DNA of 64,000 nucleotides from Hyaloperonospora brassicae. Taxonomy: Eukaryota; Oomycota; Peronosporomycetes; Peronosporales; Peronosporaceae. Numbering within the stretch: the first letter of the stretch is position 1; each line of letters starts with the position of its first letter. The stretch spans positions 184,242-248,241 of the forward strand of contig CANTFL010000089.1 in NCBI GenBank assembly GCA_947650285.1, read 5' to 3'. This document shows positions 35,330-44,754 of this stretch, in pieces. Made by a program: the position numbers and the translations under genes. Under the pieces are notes generated by a model that worked only from the letters and a program-made list of their open reading frames with translations, was not told the origin of the DNA and searched no databases.

Positions 35330-36003
35330 AAAATAATCACCCAGAACGTGAGGGGATATAAAAACAGAGACGAACTCAGTGGATGAAGGCTTGGCGCGAC
35401 CGACCCTTACGAGAGCGACCATTGACGTGGTTTATTCAAGAAACTCATACTTCGGGCGAGGTTCAAGCCAAGGCGCACAGTCTACAGTGGGCGCAATTAT
35501 GAGGGAAACATACAGATCCCAACCACCCACCGTCATCATACTGGAGTACGGGGTCTTCGCAAGCTGGTGGGGTGGCTATTTTACTGAACCCTAAGTCAGC
35601 CCTCGATGCGTTGGTATGGGAGCAAGACCTCCGTGGTACACGGGAAATCTCGCTGTCGATAGGCGGAATCGTCTTTATCAATGTTTACGCCCCGACTCTC
35701 CGAGCCAAACGAGAGAAATTCTTTTACCGTCTACCCCGGTGGAATCGACCGAAAGATAGTTCCATAATCCTCGGGGACTTTGATTGCGTCCAAAGTCATT
35801 TGCTGGACTGGCTTGGCCCACATCGGTCATGTAGGCCTGAAAGTCCGGCGCTAGCATCATTTCTGGATCGACTTGTGTGGGCTGATGCCCGGTTGATGCG
35901 CGACCACGCGGAGGACGAAAAGGCCGACGACACCGTCGACCTTTTTACGTATTATGAGGGTAGTAGAGCGAGCCAATTCGATCGTTTTTACGTCCCCCAT
36001 AGG
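35330..36003 (+). pseudogene. LINE ORF2 remnant, APE-like endonuclease
   Basis: Motifs of apurinic endonuclease-type LINE nucleases in order: IITQNVRG near 35333, WFIQETH near 35428 (in another frame), FINVYAP near 35675, LGDFDCV near 35773 (usual form GDFN) and SQFDRFYV near 35973. The first two are separated by a frameshift; the rest share one open frame (35572-36003). Confidence 0.75.
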
Positions 36004-36359
36004 TGAATTGCTCAGGTTCTATGGGTGACGGTACGCACTCCACCGTACTTGTCGAATCATCAAGAAGTGGAATTCCATCTTCGTGGACGGTGCCGTCCCT
36101 CTCGTCTTCCGAAGGGGCGGAAGGTGACATACCCCATTCAGGGGTCCCAGCCAGCTCGAGCCTTGGACGAACTTTTGATGGACTAACTGAGCTAGGGGTA
36201 GGCCGGACGAGTCCAGTTCGACACTGGGACTCGATGGTCGCGGTGTGCAAGCTATGCATCGCACGTGTGCGCAAACGGGCACGCCAGCGGCGGTATCGGT
36301 ATAAAACAAAACTTTTGCAGCGGGAACGGCGTCAATTCCTAACAAGACATCAATGAGTT

Positions 36360-38334
36360 ACTGCTAATATGGAAGAGCTCCGTCTGGAGCACTCCAAAAG
36401 GATTGGGCAGCGGCTTGAACGGACAACTGCTAGCCTCCGGTGGTCCTTCAAGAGGGTTTCGGACTGGGAACGAGACCAAACAGTGTCTAGGATTGTCAAT
36501 TTGCTCGGCCCTGAATTTCCCCGGCACATGACTGTTGCTGCCAAATGTTCCTTCGAATGTTCGCCAATTCTTGAAAGTATACATCGCACGGAGCCTCTGC
36601 CAGCTCTACAAGACGCGATATAGGTATTTGTCACTGTCCCGGTCGAGCGGAGGCTCTCCTAAGCAGCAAATGTAGCCCTGGTAGCCGAAATGACGGAGGC
36701 AGAGGTATTACAGGCCGTTTTGGAGCTCAGCCGACATAAGACAGCCACTCCTGATGGTCTAAACAATGAATTTTTTAAGGACACCTCGGCCTTTATGGTG
36801 CCTGCTTTACTGACGGTGAGCAATGAAATATTATTTGGTGCACTAATGTCGCCTTCATTTTTGGAATCGCTGGTGATTTCGCTGCGGAAGAAGGGAGATT
36901 CGTCGGATGCTCTCGGCTATCGCCCATTCTCTTTGATTTAGACTAGTTACAAAATCTTTGCAAAGGATTTGGCTTCCTGCTTGCAGACAATTATGCCACG
37001 GTTGGTGGGAGACTCGCAGCAGGGATTTGTACGGGGCAGGCAAATGCGCAAGTTAGTGACCATGATGCTTCCCAGCTAACTTCGGCTAGTGATAAGGTGT
37101 ATCTACCTGCCAGCGCTAGTCGGGTCATCTTGCTGCTGGATTTCCGCAAGGCTTACGACACAGTGGACAGGGAGTTTCTTTACGCAGGTCTACGCGCCTT
37201 TCATTTTGACGATTAGTTTCTTCATCTTATCCAGCGCATGTATACCGGAACTACGGCTTGGTTCTCCGTGAATGGCGAACAATCGGACATCATTGCGGTC
37301 CAGTCCGGAATTCGCCAAGGGTGCTCTTTGGCACCGTTGCTTTTTCTCCTGGTGGTATAATTACTTAGCTTGGCAATTCACCAAGACCCGGGTCTCAGAG
37401 GGCTGCCAGTCCCGGGAGATACGGGTGTTAGGCAAATAAATTCAGCTTTCGTCGACATATACTCTATTTCTCGAGCGGGTATATCAGCTGGAGTCAGCAT
37501 TGCGCTTAGTCCACAAATTTGGAGAATGCTCGGGCCTTCACGCGCAACTGACGAAGAGTCTAATAATTTTCCTGAACACAGCAGTGCGGCTTGTGCAGTA
37601 TCGGGGTATTTCGGTGTTGCCCCCGGCTGAGACGACCAGGTTCTTGGGTTACAAAATTGGAACTGGTGAGATGACTAATCACAATCGGGCACAGCGCATT
37701 CGCCGCTCGTGGCGTCGGCTGCTCACAGCTACTTCGGTGGCGACAAGTGTGCAAAATCGGGTGATAATTCTGAATACTATCATCCTACCGGCAGTCCTAT
37801 TTACGTCGGCTGTCTTCGATATTCCGGCGTGGGCGAGTGCGGAGTTGGACAAGCTTTACAGGCAATGTCTATGGCAGCAGGCCTCGGAGGTAGATGTCAT
37901 ACGGCACAAGCTTAATCCTGGCCTCCTGGTTACGGCGGCGCAGGCAGGAGGTGCAGGCCTTTCTTCTTTTCAAGTGGCCATCAAGACGCAGCGCACGAAA
38001 CATGCGCTCAAATGGCTTATGAACGCTCCAGATAAGTACTCCGCAGCTTGGAGAATTACTACCATAATTGCTGCTAGCTCCGTATCAGGATTTGTCCCGG
38101 CGCTTCACCGAGACTGTGGGGTCGGTCGGCCGCTGCGACGACGGCATATGCGAGATCACGTGGTGCATGAACTCGAAGGCTTCCTAGCACCAACACCAGA
38201 TCATGTATCAGCGCTCTGCTCTCGGGTAAAGACTCATCACGCCAGGCTGGTCGGAGAGGCGACCAGTTGGTAGGTAGGTCGACAGTGGGTACTGCGGTAC
38301 CGCGAGTACTTTCCGGCTGCCGCCGACGCCTACA
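36360..38334 (+). pseudogene. LINE ORF2 remnant, reverse transcriptase
   Basis: 36690-36941: KTATPDGLNNEFFK and YRPFSLI, the start of a LINE reverse transcriptase. Then QQGFVRGRQM near 37020, FRKAYDTVDREF near 37142 (first catalytic Asp) and [13 protein letters not shown] near 37310. The YADD-equivalent reads FVDIY near 37448, so the second Asp of the pair is lost. 37500-38273 is open. The frame runs on past one stop to 38334, where gypsy A interrupts it. Confidence 0.8.
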
Positions 38335-38339
38335 ATCCG
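38335..38339. repeat. Left target-site duplication of gypsy A
   Basis: ATCCG directly before the LTR, repeated at 46322-46326 directly after the other LTR. Confidence 0.9.
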
Positions 38340-38731
38340 TGTAACGGGGCACACCCTTGCGTAACTTAACGCAAGGGATTTGGGTGCCCCGACGGACGTA
38401 CACGTGGCGAGCGAGGAAGCGTAGGTAGGGTAAAAGTAGAACTGTTATATTAATAGAATTAAGTCTTTAAACTACTGTCTCTTCGTTTGACTTAATTCAA
38501 TTATACTAATATAACTGCATGTATGGTGACGTCTCGTCACCACTCATTGCGCGCGTCTTGCGGCGATTGGTGGGTTGATATCATCACGATATCAACCAAT
38601 GAACAGACCCCTTTGGTCGACCCTTCAATATCACCACTTTGGTGATATTGTTTAAAGAATATCCATCTTTATATTCTTTATTGTCACTTTCCTTAAAGTG
38701 ACAATTTCATGTAACGGGCTGCCCCGTTACA
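38340..38731 (-). repeat. 3' LTR of gypsy A
   Basis: 392 bp. It is largely a chain of perfect inverted repeats: 38354-38377 (9-bp stem), 38525-38541 (7), 38573-38597 (10), 38626-38650 (10), 38654-38679 (9), 38681-38704 (10) and 38710-38731 (9). It differs from the 5' LTR at about four or five positions. Confidence 0.95.
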
Positions 38732-38746
38732 TCACCCCCCCCTTAA
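38732..38746 (-). other. Polypurine tract of gypsy A
   Basis: On the minus strand TTAAGGGGGGGGTGA abuts the 3' LTR, the expected site of plus-strand priming. Confidence 0.75.
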
Positions 38747-38862
38747 CTGATAGTCACCGTGTGACTATCGAAATATGGAGGCCACCCGTTGGCCACCATT
38801 GGGACAGGGAGCACTTGTTTGGTCCGTTCCATTCACTTTCCGCTTGACCTCGCATAGTTAAC

Positions 38863-40467
38863 ATGTCTATGCGAGGTGACTCAAGACCCACACAGCCTGG
38901 TGCTGTGCAAGCCTCTGCGGCAGACGCTTCGTCGTCTGCCGCCCCTTCTTCGCCTGCAGCAACAGGTGCTGCAGGTGCACGCGGTATCACACCGCGTGCG
39001 CACGATGACCCCGATGTGGAGGTCATCTACTCTGGCGAGTCAGACGTGTCTGACTCGGGCAATGCTCCAGAGGCGTCTCGCTCACCGGCGACGCCTCAGT
39101 ATTCGCCAAGACCACTGCCGAACGAACGGACTCGTGATTTGCATCACAGTCTGTTCGGCAGTGATGATGATGATCAGGGTGGTGAGTTCTATTCTTCACC
39201 ACCGCCGGCTCGTGCGTCTTCGCACGAGCGTGATGACGATGGCGCGAGCCGTCGTCAATCTGGGAGCCGTGGTACCGACAAGGGTACCACTGTGAAGCGT
39301 GATGAGTTGAAGCCGTGGCGTTTGCCCGAACAACTCATCAATAGCCTGTCTCACGAGACAGGCCAACACCATCGAATACCCTTATTCGATGCAACCGAGC
39401 TTCACGGCTTGAGTTCCAGCGCGAAGAACTTTCGCGCTGAAGAAGACTTTTATCTCGATGTCTTTCTTAGACATCGATGGTACAACAGCAACCAAAAGCG
39501 TGACAAAACATCGCTTTTGGCTGCGTGGAACGCGTTCGTCCAAAACGTCAAGAATTTTGGACGAGAAGGGTGGCTCAAGAAACTTGAGGCAACACGCCTC
39601 AGGTTCGAACGGCGAACGCCAACCGGTGCTAGGTACCGGTTGCATTGTTTATCTAGTGAGGCAGGCATTCCTTGCCTCACATGGGGAGACCCTTGTGCGA
39701 GTTGTGTTGACAACTCGCAGCGTGCACATAGGGATGTGTACTCCCTAAATTCGCCCTGGGGAAGGGCACACATCTCGGCTGAGATGCGTGACGCGATTGC
39801 AAACTTGCAATCCGTCTACAAGCGCCTAGGGCGCGTGTTTACCGATGGGCCACAGGACTCATCGGATGGGTCTCGTCATACTGGCGGACGAGACCTTCAA
39901 CATCCATCAACAGCTGAGAGCGGGGCTCCCAGCTGTTCCAAGAGGGTGGATACCCCCGCCACTGGACGAGGTAGCTCGTCCTTGATCCTGAATCGTCACG
40001 GTGATTCAAGATACGCTCCACTAGAAAGCGTTGATCACCGTGAGCATCCACCAAAGGATGTGGTGGAGGAGGAAAGACCTCCTCCAGAACCCCAGGCCCA
40101 CCATCTCGACCCTTACGAGATGGATCGCGCAATCGATGAATTGCGCGATGACTTGAAGCACGAGCGCGACCGACGCTACGCTTTGACCGACACCGTGCGG
40201 AAGAACCGCAAGGGTCACGAGGCTGATCGGGCGAGGGATCGCGCCGATTATGCCACGGCGCAGCTTCAGGTCGAGCGGGATGTCCGCTCCCTTTTCGGCG
40301 AGCTGGCGACAGCTCGCGGAGAGATAACTCGGTTGAATACCGAGGTATCATATCTGCGCGACCAGACGGATCGTCTGGAGCGCGAACGCAAGAACTTGAT
40401 GGATGTTCTTGAACGTGGGGGCTATCTTCATCGGAAGAAGAAGGCTCGTACTGACAGTACGACCTAA
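38863..40467 (+). CDS. Antisense accessory ORF (aORF) of gypsy A, 534 codons, intact
   Basis: Encoded on the strand opposite to gag-pol, between pol and the 3' LTR. Residues 1-150 are low-complexity Ala/Ser/Pro then acidic (VEVIYSGES at about 53-60, DDDD at 101-104). Residues about 185-300 look globular, with [18 protein letters not shown] and a cysteine cluster [11 protein letters not shown] (Cys271, Cys278, Cys281). Residues about 418-520 are a predicted coiled coil rich in Arg/Glu/Asp heptads, and the C-terminus is basic (KKKAR), possibly a nuclear signal. I recognise no named domain. Its last 210 codons (39839-40467) are antisense to the end of pol. An initiator-like TCACTTTCC lies about 30 bases before the ATG. 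Homologues occur at 1-518, 23427 and 50514. Antisense ORFs in this position are known from some plant Ty3/gypsy elements, but homology to those is not claimed. Confidence 0.75.
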   Translation: MSMRGDSRPTQPGAVQASAADASSSAAPSSPAATGAAGARGITPRAHDDPDVEVIYSGESDVSDSGNAPEASRSPATPQYSPRPLPNERTRDLHHSLFGSDDDDQGGEFYSSPPPARASSHERDDDGASRRQSGSRGTDKGTTVKRDELKPWRLPEQLINSLSHETGQHHRIPLFDATELHGLSSSAKNFRAEEDFYLDVFLRHRWYNSNQKRDKTSLLAAWNAFVQNVKNFGREGWLKKLEATRLRFERRTPTGARYRLHCLSSEAGIPCLTWGDPCASCVDNSQRAHRDVYSLNSPWGRAHISAEMRDAIANLQSVYKRLGRVFTDGPQDSSDGSRHTGGRDLQHPSTAESGAPSCSKRVDTPATGRGSSSLILNRHGDSRYAPLESVDHREHPPKDVVEEERPPPEPQAHHLDPYEMDRAIDELRDDLKHERDRRYALTDTVRKNRKGHEADRARDRADYATAQLQVERDVRSLFGELATARGEITRLNTEVSYLRDQTDRLERERKNLMDVLERGGYLHRKKKARTDSTT

Positions 40468-41071
40468 GCCTCCCCACGTAAAACGTAGGATGCGTGCGCA
40501 TCCTACGTGGCAATTCGAGTGTGTATGCATTGCCCTTGCGATGCAACACTCGAAATGGCCCAATGTATTTCGGCAGTAGTTTACTACTGCCGACACTAGT
40601 GACTGCATGTCCAGGTAGGTTTACCGTTGACAGTAGTACTAGGTCATTAACCTTAAATGAAAGAACATTTGCTCTTCCATTCTTGTCTGCGTTCCGTTTC
40701 TGACGGTCCACCGCATTTGCGATGGAGTCCTGAACGAAACGGACTACCGCTTCTCGAGTCAGCAGGAAGTTCTCTGCTGACTCTTTGTTTTGTCTGGCAG
40801 TGCGCTTCGTGCGCACTGCTAAGAGATTGCTCTCTTCTTCAGCGAGGTTGTCTTCTTCCTCGCTGACATAATCGTTGGCGATGCTGAATATACCAGCATC
40901 GTCATCATCATCCGAATCAATAATAGCGTCTTCGCTATTATTGAGATGATCTTCTTCATCGATGTCGACTTGATCGACATCGGCATCATACGTGACGACG
41001 TTTGCGTCGACACGTGATGAGCAAGAGCCAAAACGGTTTTTGCTCGAGCGAGTCCCTCCCCCCTTATCCAA
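39839..41071 (-). CDS. Pol C-terminal segment of gypsy A: integrase SH3-like domain and chromodomain
   Basis: A 410-codon frame overlapping the end of the main pol frame in a different register; its first codon is not ATG and a stop lies just upstream, so it is a continuation of pol and not a separate gene. Residues 25-80 are an acidic linker. Residues about 136-205 are the integrase C-terminal SH3-like fold ([11 protein letters not shown], then HPTFYVGRL). Residues about 347-390 are a chromodomain (FLVERILNH, then [17 protein letters not shown]) of the kind that directs chromoviral integration to modified chromatin. In element D this stretch follows integrase without a break; A and B are one base shorter just before the G-run at 41059-41064. 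The last 210 codons are antisense to the aORF. Confidence 0.8.
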   Translation of the reverse strand: MDKGGGTRSSKNRFGSCSSRVDANVVTYDADVDQVDIDEEDHLNNSEDAIIDSDDDDDAGIFSIANDYVSEEEDNLAEEESNLLAVRTKRTARQNKESAENFLLTREAVVRFVQDSIANAVDRQKRNADKNGRANVLSFKVNDLVLLSTVNLPGHAVTSVGSSKLLPKYIGPFRVLHRKGNAYTLELPRRMRTHPTFYVGRLRSYCQYEPSSSDEDSPHVQEHPSSSCVRAPDDPSGRADMIPRYSTELSLRELSPARRKGSGHPARPEAAPWHNRRDPSPDQPRDPCGSSARCRSKRSVGRARASSHRAIHRLRDPSRKGRDGGPGVLEEVFPPPPHPLVDAHGDQRFLVERILNHRDDSGSRTSYLVQWRGYPPSWNSWEPRSQLLMDVEGLVRQYDETHPMSPVAHR

Positions 41072-44000
41072 GAGTCACACTCTATAAGGGTGGGCACTCG
41101 TGGATGGCGTAGGCCATTCACGTAAAACGGTGTGTGCTGTGTTGAAGCATGCACCGAATTATTGATGGCGAATTCCACCATGGGTAGGAATTCGCTCCAA
41201 CTCGGAAACGAGTGGACATATCCTCGAAGAATCTCTTCGAGGACACGGTTCGCACGTTCCGTCTGACCATCTGTTTCTGGATGGTCAGAAGTGGACATCT
41301 TCAATCGTGTTCCGAGAGTACGGAACACGGTTTGCCAAAATTCCGCCGTGAACCGAGGGTCACGGTCGGATACGAGTTCACGGGGTAACCCGTGGAGTCT
41401 AAAGACCGTGTCTAGAAAGACACGAGCACAACCTTGAGCCTTGATTGACTCAGGGACAGCAGCAAGATGGACCATCTTGCTGAATCGGTCAACAAACACA
41501 AGAATACCATTATTCTTGTGAGCGTCTTCGGGAAACCCGAAGACGAAGTCCATTGAAACGGACTGCCAGCACTCTGTCGGAACAGGCAGAGGCTGCAATG
41601 GCGCACGGGATGAAGGACTAGGCTTCACCCGTTGACAAACTTCGCAAGCACGTATGTACTTGCGAACAAACTGATACTGGCGGGGCCAGTAAAAGTCGCG
41701 ACTTACCGTGAGGTAAGTCTTTTCTCTACCACGATGGCCGCTTGTTGGGGCATCGTGACACTCATACATGATGCGCAATCGCAAATCATGATGAGCGGGT
41801 ACGACGACACGAGGCGTGTCGTCGGCAACAGCTGTATAGTACAGCAATCCGTTGCGTGTACTATACCGATCCGATGAGGATCGGTACAAAGCCGGTAAAT
41901 CCCTCATGGATTTACTGGATGGATTCACCAGATGATCCATCAATCGCAGAAGATCCTTATCTTCCGCGTATGCCTTTCGTACGTCGTCAAGTAAACTTGA
42001 CGACGGGACACTGACTGACAGTGTCGCAACAGTGGGCTTATCCTCACTGTTGGATTGTGCGTCCGGCTCGAAATCGGGCCGGCGCGAAAGAGCATCCGCG
42101 ACGACATTGAGTCGTCCCGGTTTATACTCCACGGAGAAGTTATACTCCGCGAAGAAAGACAGCCACCTCGCCATTCTTTGCGAGAGGTGTGGGCTGTTTA
42201 CGGCCGTGCGTAATGACGCATGGTCCGTGTAGACAACAAACGGTCTATCTCCCAAGAGATAGACGCGAAACTTAGCCAGTGCGTATTTCATGGCAAGGAG
42301 TTCCTTGTCATGCACTGGGTAATTACGCTCAGCTGCTTGCAGCTGACGCGACTGATAACAGATGACGCGCTCCGCGCCATCTGCATCGAACTGCATTAAC
42401 GCACAGCCGATTGCGAAATCGCTGGCGTCACAGACCACATGAAATGGTCTGTCCTGATCTGCAATCGCCAAGATCGGCGATTGCATCAAGCTTTGCTTGA
42501 TACCTTCAAAGGAACGCTGGCACTCAGCGTTCCATGACCACTTGACATTTTTCTTGAGCAAGCAAGAAAGATGAACAGTCATCTCGGCGTAGTTGCGCGA
42601 GTACTTGTGCAAGTACGCCGCTAGACCAAGGAACTTCCTTAGTCCCTTGACATCGACTGGCACTGGCCAGTCGGTGATCGCCTTGATCTTTTCGGGATCA
42701 GGGCGTACGCCGTGTTTCCCCACGATGCACCCAAGAAGTGGTATTTCGCTAGCCGCGAATATACACTTCTTGAGGTTGGCGTACAACTTATGCTTGCGCA
42801 TAAGTTGAAGAACCTGACGAACGTGAGTTCTGTGAACTTCAACGTCCGTCTTTCCGTCCATAGCCCGGCTATGGACGAACACATCGTCGAAGTAACTCGG
42901 TGCGAAGTCTCGCACCGGTCTCAACAGATTTGTTACACATCTGTTGAATGTTGCAGGGGCATTACTCAGCCCCTGTGGCATCACTAGCCACTCCCACAGC
43001 ATCCCGCTGGGGGTACTCACTGCCGTGAACGGGACGTCCCGTTCACGCATCAGGATCTGATAGAATCCATCCATCAGATCCATGGACGAAAAGATGGTAC
43101 TCTTTGACATACCATCTATGATTACGTCCTTCCTCGGTATCGGCGTCTGAGCCGGTACCGTTGCAGCATTCAACTTGTTGAATGCGTGCACTATCCGCCA
43201 CCCTCCTGTGGCCTTTCGCACACAGAAGGTCGGAGAGCTGTGAGGGGATGTTGATTCCCTCACATGGCCCGCTGCTAAGCGATCGGCAAAGAACTTGTCG
43301 ATCGCTATCACTTGTTCACGAGGCAGTGGCCACTGCTTCATGACACAGTATTTCGAGCCCGGTTTGAGCTCGATCTCGTGTCGAGTGCCTTTGTCCTTAG
43401 GCAACTCGCAAGGTACGGATTCAGGGAACACATCCCTGAATTCGATCAAATCCTTATACAAAGGATTTGCCTGAAGTGACTCCCAGGATTGGGACGCGTA
43501 TCGCTCAATCCGAGTCTTCTCATCGAGGACACTTTCGTCCATCGATGAGCTGCTGAGAACCCGTTCGTTCTCAGCAAATACTGTTGCCGACCGAATGTCG
43601 GTCACATACTCGTCCTCTGTGACGAGTATGCAGATCTGCTTGACTTTGCCACTACGCAGATCACGCAAGAACCGTTTCGGTTCTAGCGTTGGCAACTGAG
43701 TTATCTCCGAAGTCAACTTCGGAGGCACAATCAGATCAAGCGTATAAGCGCCTACGCTTGATCCGTCATTAACCAAGACGTTCAACGTCTCGGTTTCTTC
43801 CTGGGAACTTGCTTCCACAGGTTGCTGAGGGCCTGATCCCTCAGCAAGCGACTCTTGAGGAATTCCTTCCTCAAGTACGTGGGGACTTATTCCCTCGACG
43901 TCTTCCGACTGTGGCTGTGCAACCACAGTCAGGAACCGATCCTCTACGGTCGACTCTCCAGTCGACCTAGGATTTTCATGTTGCCCCTTGGGGGCAACAG

Positions 44001-44748
44001 ATTTCTTTCTTCTAAGATGCTGCCCGCTAGGCATGCATCCATGTCCCGGTCCACTCGACTTATTCGAGTGGTGGACCTTCGGCGCAGCCTGTACTTCTGT
44101 ACAGCCGCCGGGAGCTTGCTCCACAGTGTAGTGATCAACTACACTGTGATCTTGTGCAGTCGTGCTAACGACCGTACCGCAAGTGAGGCCATCGCACTCA
44201 CTCGCAGAACATCCACACGCTTGTGGACGCTCCAAGATGTTCATCAGATGGCCATCTGATGAACAAGCAGCAGGCATCTTCACGGATCGATGCTGCCAGC
44301 TCACCCTTGGCTCGTATTTTCTGAGCCAAGGTAATCCCAGGATGACATCAAATTTGTCATCCAGATCTAGTACGATGAAATCATCATCGTACTGCTCGCC
44401 CTCTAACGTGTAGTGGATTCCTACTACACGTTTCTCAACGGTTATCGATGCGCCTGTTGCAAGGCGCACCGTCATCCTTGTGAGGGGAATGTCGCGCTCA
44501 ACGAACTTGAGCCTACGACCCTCTAGTGACTGGCGACGAACAAAGTTGTTCGACGCCCCACAGTCTACTAGGGCACGAAGCGACAAATCATTTGTCGCTT
44601 CCAACTTCAAGGTGATGAGCGAAACGTCATCACCAGGTGCAGAGACACACAATGATTGTGTATCTGGAGCAACTTTCGTCAAGAGATTTGCAAATTCTCT
44701 TGAGGTTGCTGGATCAGTAGGGCGCTCCGCCCCTACTGACCCCGACCA
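40819..44748 (-). CDS. Pol polyprotein of gypsy A: protease, RT, RNase H, integrase
   Basis: Read in the -1 frame from the slippery site at 44748-44754; there is no convincing ATG, so expression as a Gag-Pol fusion is inferred. Residue numbers here count from the Leu codon at 44682. Protease DCGA at 40-43. Reverse transcriptase with SMDLMDGFYQI at about 533-543 and YFDD at 597-600. RNase H with Asp752 (CDAS), Glu794 (DKELLAMKYAL) and Asp820 (YTDHASLR). Integrase with a zinc finger (His976, His983, Cys1013, Cys1016) and an intact catalytic triad Asp1045, Asp1106, Glu1142 (ETDGQTERAN). The last 80 or so residues are out of frame relative to the linker seen in element D and end at 40819. All catalytic residues are present, so the enzyme core looks active. 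Confidence 0.93.
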   Translation of the reverse strand, partial: WSGSVGAERPTDPATSREFANLLTKVAPDTQSLCVSAPGDDVSLITLKLEATNDLSLRALVDCGASNNFVRRQSLEGRRLKFVERDIPLTRMTVRLATGASITVEKRVVGIHYTLEGEQYDDDFIVLDLDDKFDVILGLPWLRKYEPRVSWQHRSVKMPAACSSDGHLMNILERPQACGCSASECDGLTCGTVVSTTAQDHSVVDHYTVEQAPGGCTEVQAAPKVHHSNKSSGPGHGCMPSGQHLRRKKSVAPKGQHENPRSTGESTVEDRFLTVVAQPQSEDVEGISPHVLEEGIPQESLAEGSGPQQPVEASSQEETETLNVLVNDGSSVGAYTLDLIVPPKLTSEITQLPTLEPKRFLRDLRSGKVKQICILVTEDEYVTDIRSATVFAENERVLSSSSMDESVLDEKTRIERYASQSWESLQANPLYKDLIEFRDVFPESVPCELPKDKGTRHEIELKPGSKYCVMKQWPLPREQVIAIDKFFADRLAAGHVRESTSPHSSPTFCVRKATGGWRIVHAFNKLNAATVPAQTPIPRKDVIIDGMSKSTIFSSMDLMDGFYQILMRERDVPFTAVSTPSGMLWEWLVMPQGLSNAPATFNRCVTNLLRPVRDFAPSYFDDVFVHSRAMDGKTDVEVHRTHVRQVLQLMRKHKLYANLKKCIFAASEIPLLGCIVGKHGVRPDPEKIKAITDWPVPVDVKGLRKFLGLAAYLHKYSRNYAEMTVHLSCLLKKNVKWSWNAECQRSFEGIKQSLMQSPILAIADQDRPFHVVCDASDFAIGCALMQFDADGAERVICYQSRQLQAAERNYPVHDKELLAMKYALAKFRVYLLGDRPFVVYTDHASLRTAVNSPHLSQRMARWLSFFAEYNFSVEYKPGRLNVVADALSRRPDFEPDAQSNSEDKPTVATLSVSVPSSSLLDDVRKAYAEDKDLLRLMDHLVNPSSKSMRDLPALYRSSSDRYSTRNGLLYYTAVADDTPRVVVPAHHDLRLRIMYECHDAPTSGHRGREKTYLTVSRDFYWPRQYQFVRKYIRACEVCQRVKPSPSSRAPLQPLPVPTECWQSVSMDFVFGFPEDAHKNNGILVFVDRFSKMVHLAAVPESIKAQGCARVFLDTVFRLHGLPRELVSDRDPRFTAEFWQTVFRTLGTRLKMSTSDHPETDGQTERANRVLEEILRGYVHSFPSWSEFLPMVEFAINNSVHASTQHTPFYVNGLRHPRVPTLIECDSWIRGEGLARAKTVLALAHHVSTQTSSRMMPMSIKSTSMKKIISIIAKTLLLIRMMMTMLVYSASPTIMSARKKTTSLKKRAIS

Positions 44749-44754
44749 TTTTTT
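44714..44754 (-). promoter_or_regulatory. -1 ribosomal frameshift signal at the gag-pol junction of gypsy A
   Basis: On the minus strand the gag codons TCA AAA AAT contain the heptamer A_AAA_AAT (44754-44748) in the correct register. An 8-nt spacer (44747-44740) follows. Then comes a perfect 9-bp stem TCAGTAGGG / CCCTACTGA (44739-44731 with 44722-44714) and an 8-nt loop. Shifting back one base enters the open pol frame; not shifting ends gag at the TAG at 44735-44733, inside the stem. This matches the standard X_XXY_YYZ plus downstream structure design. Confidence 0.8.
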
